Of a stretch of DNA of 64,000 nt, positions 1 through 12,240 are shown in pieces. Both the position numbers and the translations under genes were made by a program. The notes beneath the pieces are model-generated. The model worked only from the letters and a program-made list of their open reading frames with translations. It was not told the origin of the DNA and did not search any database. The DNA comes from Gordionus sp. m RMFG-2023 (lineage: Eukaryota > Nematomorpha > Gordioida > Chordodea > Parachordodidae), in assembly GCF_954871325.1 (NCBI RefSeq), contig NC_088777.1:17275366-17339365 (forward strand), written 5' to 3'. Positions within the stretch are counted from its first letter, which is position 1. Each line of letters begins with the position of its first letter.

Positions 1-963
1 ACGCCCAGTCACGACTAATAATTAAAATTTATTCACACTCACGCCGTGACCCATCGTGTAACGCGTAATTTCACTGTCCGCGCCCACCTCTAGTACGTAT
101 GGATAATTTAGTCATGAATATTTTTTTAATTTATATAAAAATTAAGATCAAGGTTACAAACCAATTTCTGCTCCATTTCGGTTCTTAGTTTTACATTTTT
201 AAACGGTTTAATTCCGTTCAAGTTAGGGTTTAAAAATTTATATCGGTTATTTTTGGTGTTAAAAGTTTTGCACTTTTTTATAACATTTTGATTGACCCAA
301 AATAATCTAAAAATATTTTAAAGAACTTTTAAATATATAAACCAATTGGAAGCTTAAGAAAATGGATTCCTTTATTTTTTTACAATAAAACATAGAGGAT
401 ATGGCAAATCGATCATTTGACTGGTCAAATACTATAAAATACCCTCAAATATTTGACTGGTCAAATACTATAAAATACCCTCAAATACTCTATAATTTTA
501 TTTTTATGATTAAATATATGACTTAATTATTGCTACGCGCTTTGATAGAATAAAATAGCATTAAACAGTTTTATTATACGTGCTTTTAACGAATCTGATT
601 CATAATCCTGAAATCCATATTAACAATAAGAATATCATTTATAATAGTTAAAGTATGATGAAGAACTTTTTCAAAATGATAACCGTCTACTCATCTTAGA
701 GATTTTGCCAAGGTACACCCTACAATTTGATTTTTATTTCATCATAATAAACTAACCATTAAAAAATTAAGCAATCTAGTACAAAATGTTCTGCAAATAA
801 GTTATTATACCAATAAAAAACTAAGTAGAGGCTTTGCAGACAATTCAAGATTTATCATAGGAATACGTAAAATCAATGTAAAACCTCTTAGGTAAAAAAT
901 TTAAAAATTTTGAACGGGTAATTAGTCATATTTAATTCACACTTTATTTTTTGAAATAAATAC
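1..963. other. Non-coding stretch at window start
   Basis: No host exon is recognisable on either strand. The first 110 bases are richer in G+C than the surroundings and look like the edge of a repeat. Apart from the tandem duplication listed separately, the stretch is simple A+T-rich sequence. Confidence 0.5.
415..486. repeat. Perfect 36-bp tandem duplication
   Basis: Two identical, directly adjacent 36-bp units (415-450 and 451-486), each holding the inverted pair ATTTGAC / GTCAAAT. Identity of the copies points to a recent duplication. Confidence 0.9.
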
Positions 964-1005
964 ATGCCAGGTGCTGCCTTATCTCACTATAGAAATAAAC
1001 ACACT

Positions 1006-1345
1006 ATGTCAATTGCATTAATTAGGATTAGCTCAAGGTGGGCTTCCTCTATAAAACTTTCCAACCAAAAATTTATAGAAACTGTTTGTGGTAGATTCCC
1101 AAGAGAAATAAGTGATATTGTCTTAGATGATGAACAATTTTGGATAAAAAATATGTAAGGTTTTGAAATATTTAACAGTTTAGCTATTTCATTGTTATAT
1201 GAATAGAAGAAAATAAGTAACAAATCTATGAATTTGACGAAGCTCATGATGTAATAAAAGAACTAAGATTTTCGCAGGGTAATGATATTCAAGCTATTTT
1301 ACCTGATATAATAAATTTCTATGTAAAGGCGGTATCGTTGATAAT
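1006..1345 (+). pseudogene. Possible hAT transposase scrap
   Basis: Two short coding-like blocks. The first (about 1006-1157) has an SSRWASS motif resembling the TRWNS motif of hAT transposases and runs into LDDEQFW, which fits the segment before the PF-EAT motif. The second (about 1226-1340) reads YEFDEAHDVIKELRF followed by ILPDIINF, resembling the next conserved hAT block (PF.EAT..LS ... ILP.I). The blocks are in different frames, possibly separated by an intron starting GTAAGG at 1156. I infer a degraded hAT domain. No ends or target duplication were found, and it could also be a fragment of an unrecognised host gene. Confidence 0.3.
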
Positions 1346-1990
1346 CAAAATATGTGAAACGCAATAAAACCTATAAGCGTTGATTAGATGCTAGAAACAA
1401 GCTGATGGAAGAGACTTTGCCTAGTTTGCCCTTTAAGGGAAAAGGAAAATTGTCATAGTAACCTATTTTAAATCAGGGACCGGTTTAAGCCAGTTATTTT
1501 ACAAGGGTTCTGTTCTCTCCCTTTTAGATTTTATTATTATGGATAGGTTATGGTTCAGGAAATCAAAACAGTTCCGAGATTCGGTTCGACACTTTGATAA
1601 AGAAAGTTAGAACCAAAAATAAAATTTATGCAATATACAAATTAAAATTTTTAAAATATAAACGTCTATTTTGGGAACTTTTAATTCCTTACCAATTTAT
1701 CAATAGTCTAGTATTTTGCCATTATCATCATTTTTTTTGTAATTAATGACATAAAATAGTTCACTAAAGCGACGTCAAGAAGAAGAGTTTAAATAAGTTA
1801 GAGAAAAGGCTAATAATATTAGGCAAATTTATATTTTTTATTTCCTAAATTGTTTCCAAACAACTATTGTAATTATATAACTATTAGAAAAAGTACAATT
1901 GATCTCTCAATTGAAATATAAATACGTATTAAACTGGCAATATTTATTGCCAGGAACCTTAACTTTATTTATAAATTTATTCTTATATTA

Positions 1991-1996
1991 TTTATT
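1991..1996 (-). terminator. Candidate polyadenylation signal of the PNP gene
   Basis: AATAAA on the minus strand, about 60 nt past the TGA stop. Such hexamers are common by chance in A+T-rich DNA, so its position just after the gene is the main support. Confidence 0.4.
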
Positions 1997-2054
1997 ATAA
2001 AAGTACAATGGTTGATATTCATCAAATAATATACATTGATTTAAAACATATATA

Positions 2055-5000
2055 TCAATCCAGGCTCATAATTAAATCATTAATAATTTGTCCCATCAAT
2101 TCACCACCTTTTTTACCTAAATTTATGACGTTGTCATGGTATATAGAGCCATCAGTTTTTGTCACTTTATACTCGTAATTTGTATCTTTTGAAGGCCCAT
2201 TACCTAATTCATTTATAAAAATATATAAAAGTTTATTGAGATAAATAGAGAGACTAAGAAGAACATTACACTATAGGAATAGTATTAACCATGTCCCAGA
2301 TAATAATAAATATAATCAATCATTTATAATTTTGAATTAAGAATAAAATAAGAAGTCATATATCGATAGCTAAATTTTTAACCATGAGCGCCTGCAGGGA
2401 AGGGCAAAGGCGGTCAATCGACCCTCCTGGAGAGTTATATATACATAAATTATGTAATATTTATATTGTCATTTTAAAGATTTTTTAAATATTTGTAGCT
2501 TTGCACGGCCCAGTATAATTATAATGTTAGCTCAAGCGTTGCTTTGCGTACATAACTTACTAGGCGCTTAATCACGTAAAATTAAAAACCTTTTTAAAAA
2601 GGCAGATTAAAATTTTATATATTTAATGTTATTATTAAATATATAAACTATAAATATTATTTCCTTGATAACAGTACAGCTAAGATCATATAAAAATATT
2701 CATACGTTAAAATCCGCCATATTTTTTAAAATTATTCTAGCAACTCTTTACAAGTATTCATCACATTTCTAATTGAGTAACTGATATTAAAATATACATA
2801 TATTTTATGACAATTAAAATATACATATATTTTATGACAATTAAAATATACATATATTTTATGACAAGATATAAATTAGTTATTTTAGGTTAATTATATT
2901 TATACCTACAAAAATAGGTATAGAATATATATTTTTTAAAAATTTATAACTTTTATTTTAATATAAGATGAAATTAAAATTCTATAAAAGACTATAAAAA
3001 TTAAAAAAACGATATAAAATACAATTTTATAATTGAGTTCCCAAAAAGGAACCATGATTATGTCTAAAAATTTCTATTTGAATTTTTTGGCGCATATATA
3101 AAAATTCTCTAGTTCGTTTGTAAAAAGCCCTATTTTATGCTTAAATTTTTAAAAACTTATAATATTAATGGTGAAGAATGGCTGTTTGTGGAATTCACTA
3201 TAGAGTGAATATGAAGTTGTTAAAATTTTTGTATTTGTTAATCTTTTTTCTACCTGTATTAATGGGTTTATTTAAGTTTGAGAGGAATAAAGAGATGCAT
3301 GCGTAGTACCATATAATTTTTGCAACAAAATTTGAAATTAGATTTCTAGATTTATTGGGTAGATGTGTCAAGGTGGGTCCCTTTTTCCATTCAAAAAATC
3401 TTTCAAGAAAATCTGTGATAATAGGAGAAGGATGGTGATCATTAATATTTAATAAGGGTTTAAATATTGTTATAATTTAATTAGTAAGTGGTTCTTAAGA
3501 AGGACACTTTATCCCTCGTATTCGATTCGTATTTTAGAAACAAATAATTATATTATTCCTATTCATACGAATAGAATAATTCCATATTCTTATTCTTTAT
3601 AATAAAAAAATGTTTTAGTTTCAATTCAATTCGAAAATTAAATTTTTTGAAAATATTGAAAAAGTAGATGATTAAAATTTAAAAAGGTAATTTATAAATG
3701 CGGAAATAATGTTTAAAAAAATTAAAGGTTCAGCAAGGAACATGTTAAATATTTACGAATAATTTCGAATATTTAGGAATAGTTTTGAATATTTACGAAT
3801 AATTTCGAATATTTAGGAATAGTTTTGAATATTTACGAATAATTTCAAATAATTCGATTAGACAAATAATATATTTTCTTTCAATTAGAATTTTCGAATA
3901 ATTTTGTTATTCTTATACATAAAATAAGAATAGAATATAGATAATCATATATTTATTGAAGATTAAGGTTACAAAGAAAGTACTAAATTATTTTATTTTT
4001 CTGCTAATGCTGCATCATCAAATGTATAAATTATGTTTTCTTCTAATATAATAAAGAAAACATAGGGAAGACCGGGTAGCATACTAACCCTAAAAGGCAA
4101 ACGTCAATAAAATGAAACCTACTTGATAATATTGAATAAATATTATTTCATCTTATTCCACTTATTTACCTTCATGCTATTCATAAAAATTTTTTTTTTT
4201 TAAATTATACTTTTTTAACAATATTAATTTCTCCGAAAAAAAATATTTGGAAAAGGATTGTCCACACCCGTGGAAGGATAAGCTTTTCCATCAGGCGCCT
4301 TTATGCTAATATTGCTTATTTTCAAATATAAAAAATTGCAACTACTTTATTGATAAAATAAGCCATATAATGAAAAATAATTAAAAAAGTGAAATTTATC
4401 GATAATTTAGATAAATAAAGAATGGATTAAAATTGCAATAGGTCCCATGTGCGCAAAAAGAGTGAGGCAAAGATTCATAAAGTTTAAATATATCTATTAG
4501 ATAATTATAGTGTAGTTTTTTTTAATTACTTGAATATTTGTCTTGATGTAGACAATTTAAAATTTTGTTGTTTCATTAAATCTTGATTTATATCTATAAC
4601 ATAAGTTTATTTTCTCTAGAACGGTTAGCAAGGTCGTTTCATTAAATTTATTAGGTATTTCATTATTTATTAGTTGTTTCTTCTTTCTAATATGATTTCT
4701 TACCATATTCAAATTTAAATAAGAAAAATTTAAATTTAAAAATAACGCTCAAAAAACGTTCATATGAACTCTGAAGTAGTCCCAGACCCTCATTATCTTT
4801 AAAATTTAATTTTATAGCGGTTTAAATATTATTTGTTCAAACAAAGAATATTTTTTTATAGAATAGGGTTTAATCTTTTATATAAGATATTGAATAATTC
4901 AAACCTTTATTATAATTTATTTTTGATAAATTTAACCATTCAAAAATTTACTTTTGAAAGTATAAATCATATATTGTATTATAAAAATTTTATATGCGAT

Positions 5001-8000
5001 CCGATATTGAAAATAATTATAGCCGCATATGCATAATGTAGTTATACATATTTGGTTAAAAAATTAACCATTAGAGTTGAGTGCTCTTAAGGAAAACCAA
5101 CTTCAGGCTCACAAGATTTCCTGTCCTCTCTACAAGTAATTTATTTTCCTGCTTTTAAGTTTTACAGATAATGTTTTATAGTATCAAACTATAACTCTAG
5201 ATACAAAATCTCTTCTATAAATACAGCAGACTTGTAAAGCATAGATTTTCAATAATGTTAATAAATTAAGTATAAAGAAGGGGAGACTGGGGTCGATGAA
5301 CTACCACACTATAATATACGAGTATATAGTAATTTTAGAATGGTGGTTAACTATTTGAAAGGTATAATTATTGGTCTGAGAAGATTTTCGATTGGATTTT
5401 ACATAAATTTATTAAATCTTACCTTACAATAAAAATTGTTTTATATTAAATTATTTTAATATTTTGAGTGCACTCTTTGAATTATTTTTTGACCAAAAAA
5501 TCCATAACATTTTTCAATATTTTTTTTTAAAAAATCTAGTAAAAATCTTTGGGTGCCCCTGTTTTTAACTCAGAGCAAAAATGATGTAATAATATATATA
5601 AAGAATAAGTATTAATAAAAATCACCACGGTTTCGGCCAGGCAGTTAATAATTTGGGTTTCCGACCCATAAAATATTTTTGTCAAGTTGTCCGCCCTCCA
5701 CATAATATTTTTGTGAATGAAAAATCATAAATTTGCATTACTCATGTTTAATTTAAAATTTAAAATACGCAGTTCAAAAAATATATAACACAGATAACCC
5801 TCTCCGGTCTTAAATATTTTAGGTCCCTACTATGAATAGTAGTTTCTATTATGAATAGCACAATTTGCACAAAATATTATACATATAATATTATATTATA
5901 AATGATTTAAATTATTAAGGTTGAATATTAAAAAAATGATAAAATTATATATATTGGTTTATACTTTTGTTTTCTATATCGTTTGGGTCATCTTTTATTA
6001 TTTCATAAGAGAATTCATCATATCTAATTGCTGAACCTACCAAACTAAAAGCGCAAGCTTTTATATTACAATGAACTGCCACCGTGACTTCGGGTATAGT
6101 GCTCATACCTTTTTAATTAAAAAAAGTTATCATATAAAAATCAAAAATAAATGTAAATAGGCCTCCTTGGAATCATTGTTGCAATAATTTTTACCAAAAA
6201 ATGTTTAATAATTAAAGCATTATTTTTTAAAATTTATGCTAAATATTCATTATATAAATTATTCGTCAACTCCTAAATTTTTATGATCAGAGCGTAAATT
6301 TTTTAAGATGTAATATTATATTAGAAACTTTAGATCAATAACTTATAAAAATATTAAATATCAATGTAATCTTAAACTAATAGTGGAACCCATCTTGAAA
6401 TATTGAAGTTAAAAAAAACCAATGATTGAAAATAAAATACCATTTATAGCTGTTCTATAAACTAAATAATTTGAATCAAAAAATAAACAGAAAATCATCG
6501 TTACCTTGGAACATTTTCTAAAAGAATACGTTTTCATTAATTTTTACCTCCATCTCAGATATTTGCGATATGGAGTTGATAAATCTTTCCTCAAGGAAGA
6601 TCAACTCTGTCATTTAGAGATCAGGAGGGCAGGCCCGGGAAAATCACAAAAAATATTTTTAAGTTCCTCGCCAGCAGGTGTAAACTCGTAAAAATATCTT
6701 AGGAGATGGAGACTGGAAAACTTTAACGAAAATCTTAACGAGCCAGTTCTGGCCATGCTGATCTCTTACCAATTCATATCTTTTCAAAACTTATAATATT
6801 TCTTAAATATGTATTATTTTGCTTTTTACACCCCCCACCCCCTCAAAAAGCACGAATATTGGGGGGGGGAGGCTCTTCCTCATCCTTATAATTGATTCAA
6901 GTTGTCCATTTTTTCACTCAAGGAATTAAATCAATAGAATGCGTGCATCTTAATAGATAATTATATATGTTAGCGGTAATGCCTTATTTCCGTCAATGTG
7001 TTATTTTTCAACTTTAAAACATTTTTTGAAGTTTTGTTAGCCTGATTTTACCGGAAATGTATTTCATCATGTTTGGTATACCTGCCTTATAAATATCAGG
7101 AAATTTTGCCATGAACCTTTGGACGGAAAATTGTCTACAATTCATAAGATAGGTATTCTAAACATGTTGGAATACATTTCTGGTAAAATCAGATTTTTAA
7201 ATTTAAATAAACGCGTTTAAAATATGATTTAAAATTGAAAAATAAAACATTGCAGGAAAAAACACATTGTCGCTAACATATACATTTCGATGGGTTAAAT
7301 TAGGCCTTCAAATAATCAGATCATGAAATTTAGTATCTTTTTTTGTGATAATCAAATAATTGAATTCCATTCGTATGAATTTATCGAGTAATATATTATA
7401 CGTATACATAATCCTAATAATGAATAAACGGCTTTTAATTAATTTTTTTTTAGTATGCAACAAAAAATAAACATTTTATTGTATAATTAATAAAAATAAC
7501 TATATAATTATTCTAAAATTAACAAATGATTCAAATATTTAATGAAATTTATTCTTTCTAAAAATTTACGAATAACACTAATCCGTATGAAGTCATTTAA
7601 ATTTATTGTTCGTGAAAGAATTTTTTATTATTATTCGTTTTCGATCAAATATTTTAAAGAAGATTATCGAATAATTTTCAATAAGCTTAGTTTAAATATT
7701 TTGCGCGAAAAAATATCAAAAAAGAAATTAATGAATAAAATTTTTTGTCTTTTCCATTTTAAATCTTTCTTTTACTTCTCTGTATAATCTATTAAATGAG
7801 CAATCAATCGTTGGAACTGGGTAAATAATTATTTATCTTCTTTAATTTTGAGAAACCGCGTTCGGTAGCTACATTAGTTAACAAGCATCAATAAAATGCA
7901 TGCTGTGTTAATATTATAGACACAGTTATAGTATTGATGAATCATGGATTTTAATATATTTAAGTCATAGATTGATTTTATTTAAGAAATAATTTTAGGA

Positions 8001-11000
8001 ATAACAATATCGTTTATTTATTATTTAATAAAAATTCAAATTTTTTGTGCTCATTTGAATTTCTTGGCTTCTATTAAGACCCCAAAGATTTCATAAATTT
8101 TTCGGGGCCTCACCAAGGCGCCAGGTTTCTAGGGTAGTACTCTAGTGGAGGAATAAGAATTATTATTATCTAATACTTTCACCTTCGTTAAATGGCGGGG
8201 TTTTAACCAGCTCACCAATTAAACACTAGCTAGCAAGTTAAAATTTTTTTTATTTAGGATCTAATGAAATTGGAATATTTTTTCTGAGTAAATCTTTGAG
8301 GAATAAACCAGGAAAATATTTTCCTAGGTATAACCATGAAACTATATCTTATAATAGTTAAACGGAATTGACAAAAATTATAATAAAATACATTTTTAAA
8401 GATAACTTGTTGATATAGAATTTAATCTTGTTTATATTTTTTATGGGTAAAAAAAATCAACCTAATTTTTTTATTACATTTTACTTATGAGAACCCCAAT
8501 TAAAAAAAGTGATCATTAGAGAAAGAATTATATTTAAATTTTTTTGTATAACCTACTAAATCTATTCCTACGCGAAGAAGCATACGCCCTTCCGCTTTAG
8601 CTTGATAAGTAGGTCCAGTGTTCATGCAAAAAACACCTTCTTTATATGGGATATTTAATTTTTTGCACACCTTTGCCGCTTTCACCCGAAGGTCAAAATC
8701 GTAAGCATTGAACAAATGCGGAAATCTAGTTCCCCATCTAAATATTATGTTTTGCAAATAAGGTTATGAATATTTATGATAGCACCTTATAGGAATTGAA
8801 TATATAGAAAATGTTTGATAAATATATTATCTTACTGACCCATTTTTATATCTAACTTTCTTCGGATATCAATTTAAGATTAACAAAGCAAATATTTGCT
8901 AAATGATTGATGCAAAAGCCATATGAATCATATCAAAGTTGACTTTACCGCTTGATAGCTACAAATAAAGATGGTCAAAATTTATTTATAAAAAATAGCT
9001 AAATCTGCATTGATTGCACTAGGGCTTAAGCCAATATCGAAAATTGTAAAATAAGATCTCTCCTCTTTTTTATGAATTTTTATATTCAAGTGAATTTTAG
9101 TTATTTTTTTTTAATGAGTTATTCATATAAGGGAGATTGGAAAATACGTTGGGGATTAGTCTAATCTAAATTAATTTCCAAGCTGTCATCATTATAACAG
9201 TGGGAATCTATACCCAATAAATTGTTGTGTCATATATTAAAAAATTTCTAGGAAAGATTCACCCCTGTTTTTTAATTTGAAAACACTTAGAATTATGGAT
9301 TTAATATGATTTTGAATTTCATATAAAGTTAGAGCTGATAGTTTGGTCTGTTAATTTAATTTTATAATTTCAATAAAAAATTTAAAACCGAGCTTGAATT
9401 TCAAATAAAAATCCAATCCGAGCTGGGCTGAATTTAGGTCCTAAGAATAAATATATTTGAGCCGGACTCGTTATTTTAAATAATATCTCGTGGGTCAAGA
9501 TCGGACCCAATAAATGAATTTCCCGTATCTAAGTTAATTGCATTAATTTTACCTTTCTTAAATGCCGAATTCATTGAATTAAGAATAGCATCCTTATCCA
9601 TAATGCTATTCTTAAAGTCTAGGAAAATATCGTCATTTTAATTATTTTTTTTACAAAAATTATGAAAGATTTCTAAGATACTTTTTTTAAAATTTTATTC
9701 AATATTTATATTTATTACCAATAAATATCGATTTTAAAATAAATATAGTTTTAAACCTTTAAAAGAAAACAATTATTTTTAATATTTTATACTTTGAGGG
9801 TTTAAAATGAAGTGGATTTACAAGATCCCTAACAAAATAATATTTTAAAATTATAATTTGGATTTTTTTGTTTTAGAAAAAAAATTCTATTTGTAATTAC
9901 ATTTAATTGGCTATGAATGCAACCTATATTTTTTAAAAAAAACAAAGTTCCGCTTGACATTGTATAAGAGAAGAGATAACGATTGTATAAAAACTCATAA
10001 GAATAAGAGTGTTATTATTTTTTTGGAAATATCAAACTGAATAGGAATTAACTTTTTTTTTCGGAAAGGAAGAGATGCATATGAAGTGTGTAGCAAATTA
10101 AGTCTGATAAATTAGTAAGGTATTCGAGCCCTCATAAAGCTACGGCTGTATTATTCTTCAAACTATTATTTTGTAATAGTAGAATTGTCAAAAATAGCCC
10201 TATATTCATTTCTCGGTAAATTTTCGATTTTTTGAAAAGAATCTATAATAAAGGGCAACATTATTGAAAACATACAAATATTTTTAGAAAGGTTGAAAAA
10301 TTCTTGATTTAAATTATATACAACTTCTGATGGAACGAACTAAAAATGGTGGCTGTCACATTTAGAGGCTTTGTATTTTTATTTTCTTTAGAACAAGGGT
10401 TATTAGAGAGAAAAAAATTAACGAAAAACGCTACTTTTTTAAAACTACTAATCCTTATGGATAATATAATCGACCACTATTGTATTGTAATTTATTATTA
10501 ACAATCATTTTATAAGTCTTTCATTTTGTTAAATTAAATTTATTTAAAAAATATTCCTTTTTTTAATAGGATAATTAATTTTTGAAATATTTCAAAATTT
10601 CATTATAATTATTTTTAAGCATATATTTTTTTAACTGTTCTTTCCTGTTTTTATTAAAAAATTTGTTTTTAAAAAATGTTTTTAATTTATTTTTTGTTTT
10701 TTTTACATTTCTATTGAAACCTTCAAATCATTTAAATAAACCGGTCATCATTTTCTCCTACTAGTGGATTGTGTCCAGCTATACCGACTAAATTGACGTG
10801 ATCTTTGATAACGACTATATCTCCCACATTATAAGTCGGATTTACTCCGCCACAAACATTTGTCACGAATAAATATTTAACGCCAAGTAGTTTCATTATT
10901 CTAACCGGCATTGTAACCTTTTATGTTTGAGTGCATTTTAAATTCATAATATCTAAGCATAAGTATATATATATATGTAATATTTGTAAATATTAAACTT

Positions 11001-11471
11001 ATTTTTAAAAAAATAATTCATTAAATATAACTTACCACATACATGGGATATCCTTCATAAAAGTGACATCGTCCTACGAAACACATTACATTATGGGTGC
11101 CTATTTTTCCTGCCATTATCATATTAGAATGACCCTTAACTAAAAAAAACAATTTTAAAAGTTAATCATGATAGATTATTTAAGCAACCTTTGCTATATT
11201 TAAGACCCTTTATATTTTGGTAAGGAATAGTCACACTGTCTGTTAATTGAGAAGTTATGGTATCAAGTCCTGTCCCAGTGATGATTCCAACAGTCGGAAT
11301 ATAATTTGGAGGTAGAAATTTTTTAATTTGATTTGTTATGTCAGATATCTCGTTGTAGACAGTATCTTTATCAACCTTACAAATACAGCTTTATTGATAA
11401 GGTAATTTATTATAGAATATTTTTAAAATATTATTATACCTGGAAATATTAGAAGAGTTTGCGTTTTCCAT
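2055..11471 (-). CDS. PNP: Purine nucleoside phosphorylase (trimeric PNP family), 7 exons
   Basis: Exons: 11440-11471, 11189-11388, 11036-11139, 10742-10917, 8553-8737, 5965-6108, 2055-2203 (stop TGA). Every junction is GT-AG and the phases join without a break to 329 aa (human PNP is 289). The family cleaves purine nucleosides with phosphate in the cytosol for salvage. Visible motifs: TGTGLD near residue 40 (family GSGLG), KGHS at 79-82, GRCHFYEG at 100-107 with the phosphate-binding Arg, His and Tyr, a TN-x-x-GG motif, GPTYQAKAE at 212-220, VGMSTIPEV at 232-240, and a late His matching human His257. The purine-contact residues differ: human Glu201 aligns with Gln216 and Asn243 with Ser258. 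About 30 extra residues sit across the last exon junction. The three introns nearest the start codon are 49-118 bp; the other three are 2.0-3.8 kb and repeat-filled. The short first exon is chosen because its phase fits exon 2 and it begins with the first ATG. Confidence 0.92.
2786..2866. repeat. 27-bp tandem repeat, three copies
   Basis: Three identical contiguous 27-bp units in the last PNP intron, beginning ATTAAAATATACATATATTT. Confidence 0.95.
3748..3846. repeat. 40-bp tandem repeat, about 2.5 copies
   Basis: Units 3748-3787 and 3788-3827 are identical and a partial third follows. Each is built from the shorter theme GAATATTTACGAATAATTTC. Similar TTCGAATA-rich sequence recurs around 38520-39240, so this may be the core of a dispersed repeat. 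Confidence 0.9.
6963..7283. mobile_element. MITE with about 110-bp inverted ends, in a PNP intron
   Basis: The left end (TATATGTTAGCGGTAATG) and the reverse complement of the right end (TATATGTTAGCGACAATG) match over about 110 bp with gaps, including a shared block around TGATTTTACC(G/A)GAAATGTAT. There is no coding capacity. A block at 13690-13740 shares the GGAAATGTATTCCAGCAT core, suggesting another copy. Its superfamily is not clear; no target duplication was identified. Confidence 0.75.
8738..10741. other. PNP intron without recognisable genes
   Basis: Two kb of A+T-rich intron. A somewhat GC-richer stretch at 9360-9540 (repeated GAGC / GGAC words) looks like an eroded MITE. A T-rich tract precedes the exon at 10742 on the plus strand. 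Confidence 0.5.
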
Positions 11472-12147
11472 AATATTTTATTTAATTAAATCGTATATTA
11501 GATTATAAATTAAAATTTAATAATTTAGGCATGTGAAAATGAAAATTGTGAGATTGAAATATTTAATATAAATAATATATTAATTTTATAAATTCCGGTT
11601 TCTAAAATAAAAAATACATGAATAATTTTTTTTTCTCAATAGAAGGATCTACTTTTCGAAACGGAGCAAAATGTAATAATTATATTAATTTTATTTACAC
11701 AATGTCAAAGAAATATCTAATAAAAACTATCATTGTTGTCAAACTATTTGTTTAATTAAGATAAAATCAATCTAGGCAAACGCAAGAGAATAGTTACATG
11801 CATTACCATTGTTATCAAAATAAATAAATAAATATAATATAATATTTTTAAAAAATTTACATGTCCAATTTTAATATTAAATATGATAGTTTTATTTTAA
11901 GTTTTTGATCAAGACATCTCATTTATTAACCAAAATACTTCATCTATATTTATTTGTTATTAATTCCATTATTTAGCAAATTTGCAAATTTGCAAGTTTT
12001 TATAATTATTCTTTTAAGTTAATAAAGATTATTACCCTGCACCCCACTCCCAAACGGAAAATACAAAATGTCCATTACAAAAATACTTTATAGAAAAAAA
12101 ATCAAAAAATGTATAACCAAAATTATTTAATTGTTTTTAAAAAAATG

Positions 12148-12240
12148 CAATACGGGCTGAAAGCTGGCAAAACCTAAAAATCCCCAAAGAAAAGCCACCA
12201 AAGACTCCCCCCCCCTCCTCAGGAAAATTTTTTCAATGTC
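12148..12240 (+). mobile_element. Element end with poly-C tract
   Basis: The string of words GAAAGCTGGC, AAAGCCACCAAA, a C run and then AGGAAAATTTT follows the same order as the 3' ends of the elements at 44380-44490 and 51485-51603 (GCCACC, C run, AAGAAAATC). I infer an eroded terminal fragment of the same hAT-like group. Confidence 0.45.

Larger units (their letters stand above)
2204..5964. other. Large last intron of PNP
   Basis: This 3.8 kb intron separates the last 49 codons from the rest of the gene. It holds the two tandem repeats listed separately and a GC-richer repeat-like stretch at 2380-2430. An ORF at 4833-5036 is A+T-driven and matches nothing I know. No other gene is visible. 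Confidence 0.6.

Noticed and set aside
6506-6691. Plus-strand 61-codon ORF
   Set aside because: Its only unusual part (AGPGKSQK) comes from a short GC-rich repeat-like patch, it lies antisense in a PNP intron, and it has no known match.
7542-7787. Plus-strand 81-codon ORF
   Set aside because: Composition is that of random A+T-rich sequence (Phe, Ile, Lys, Tyr), it lies in a PNP intron next to a MITE, and no domain is recognisable.
10084-10130. Another SINE from a TATTCGAGCCCT B-box-like word
   Set aside because: The A box is poor and no tRNA-like context surrounds it.
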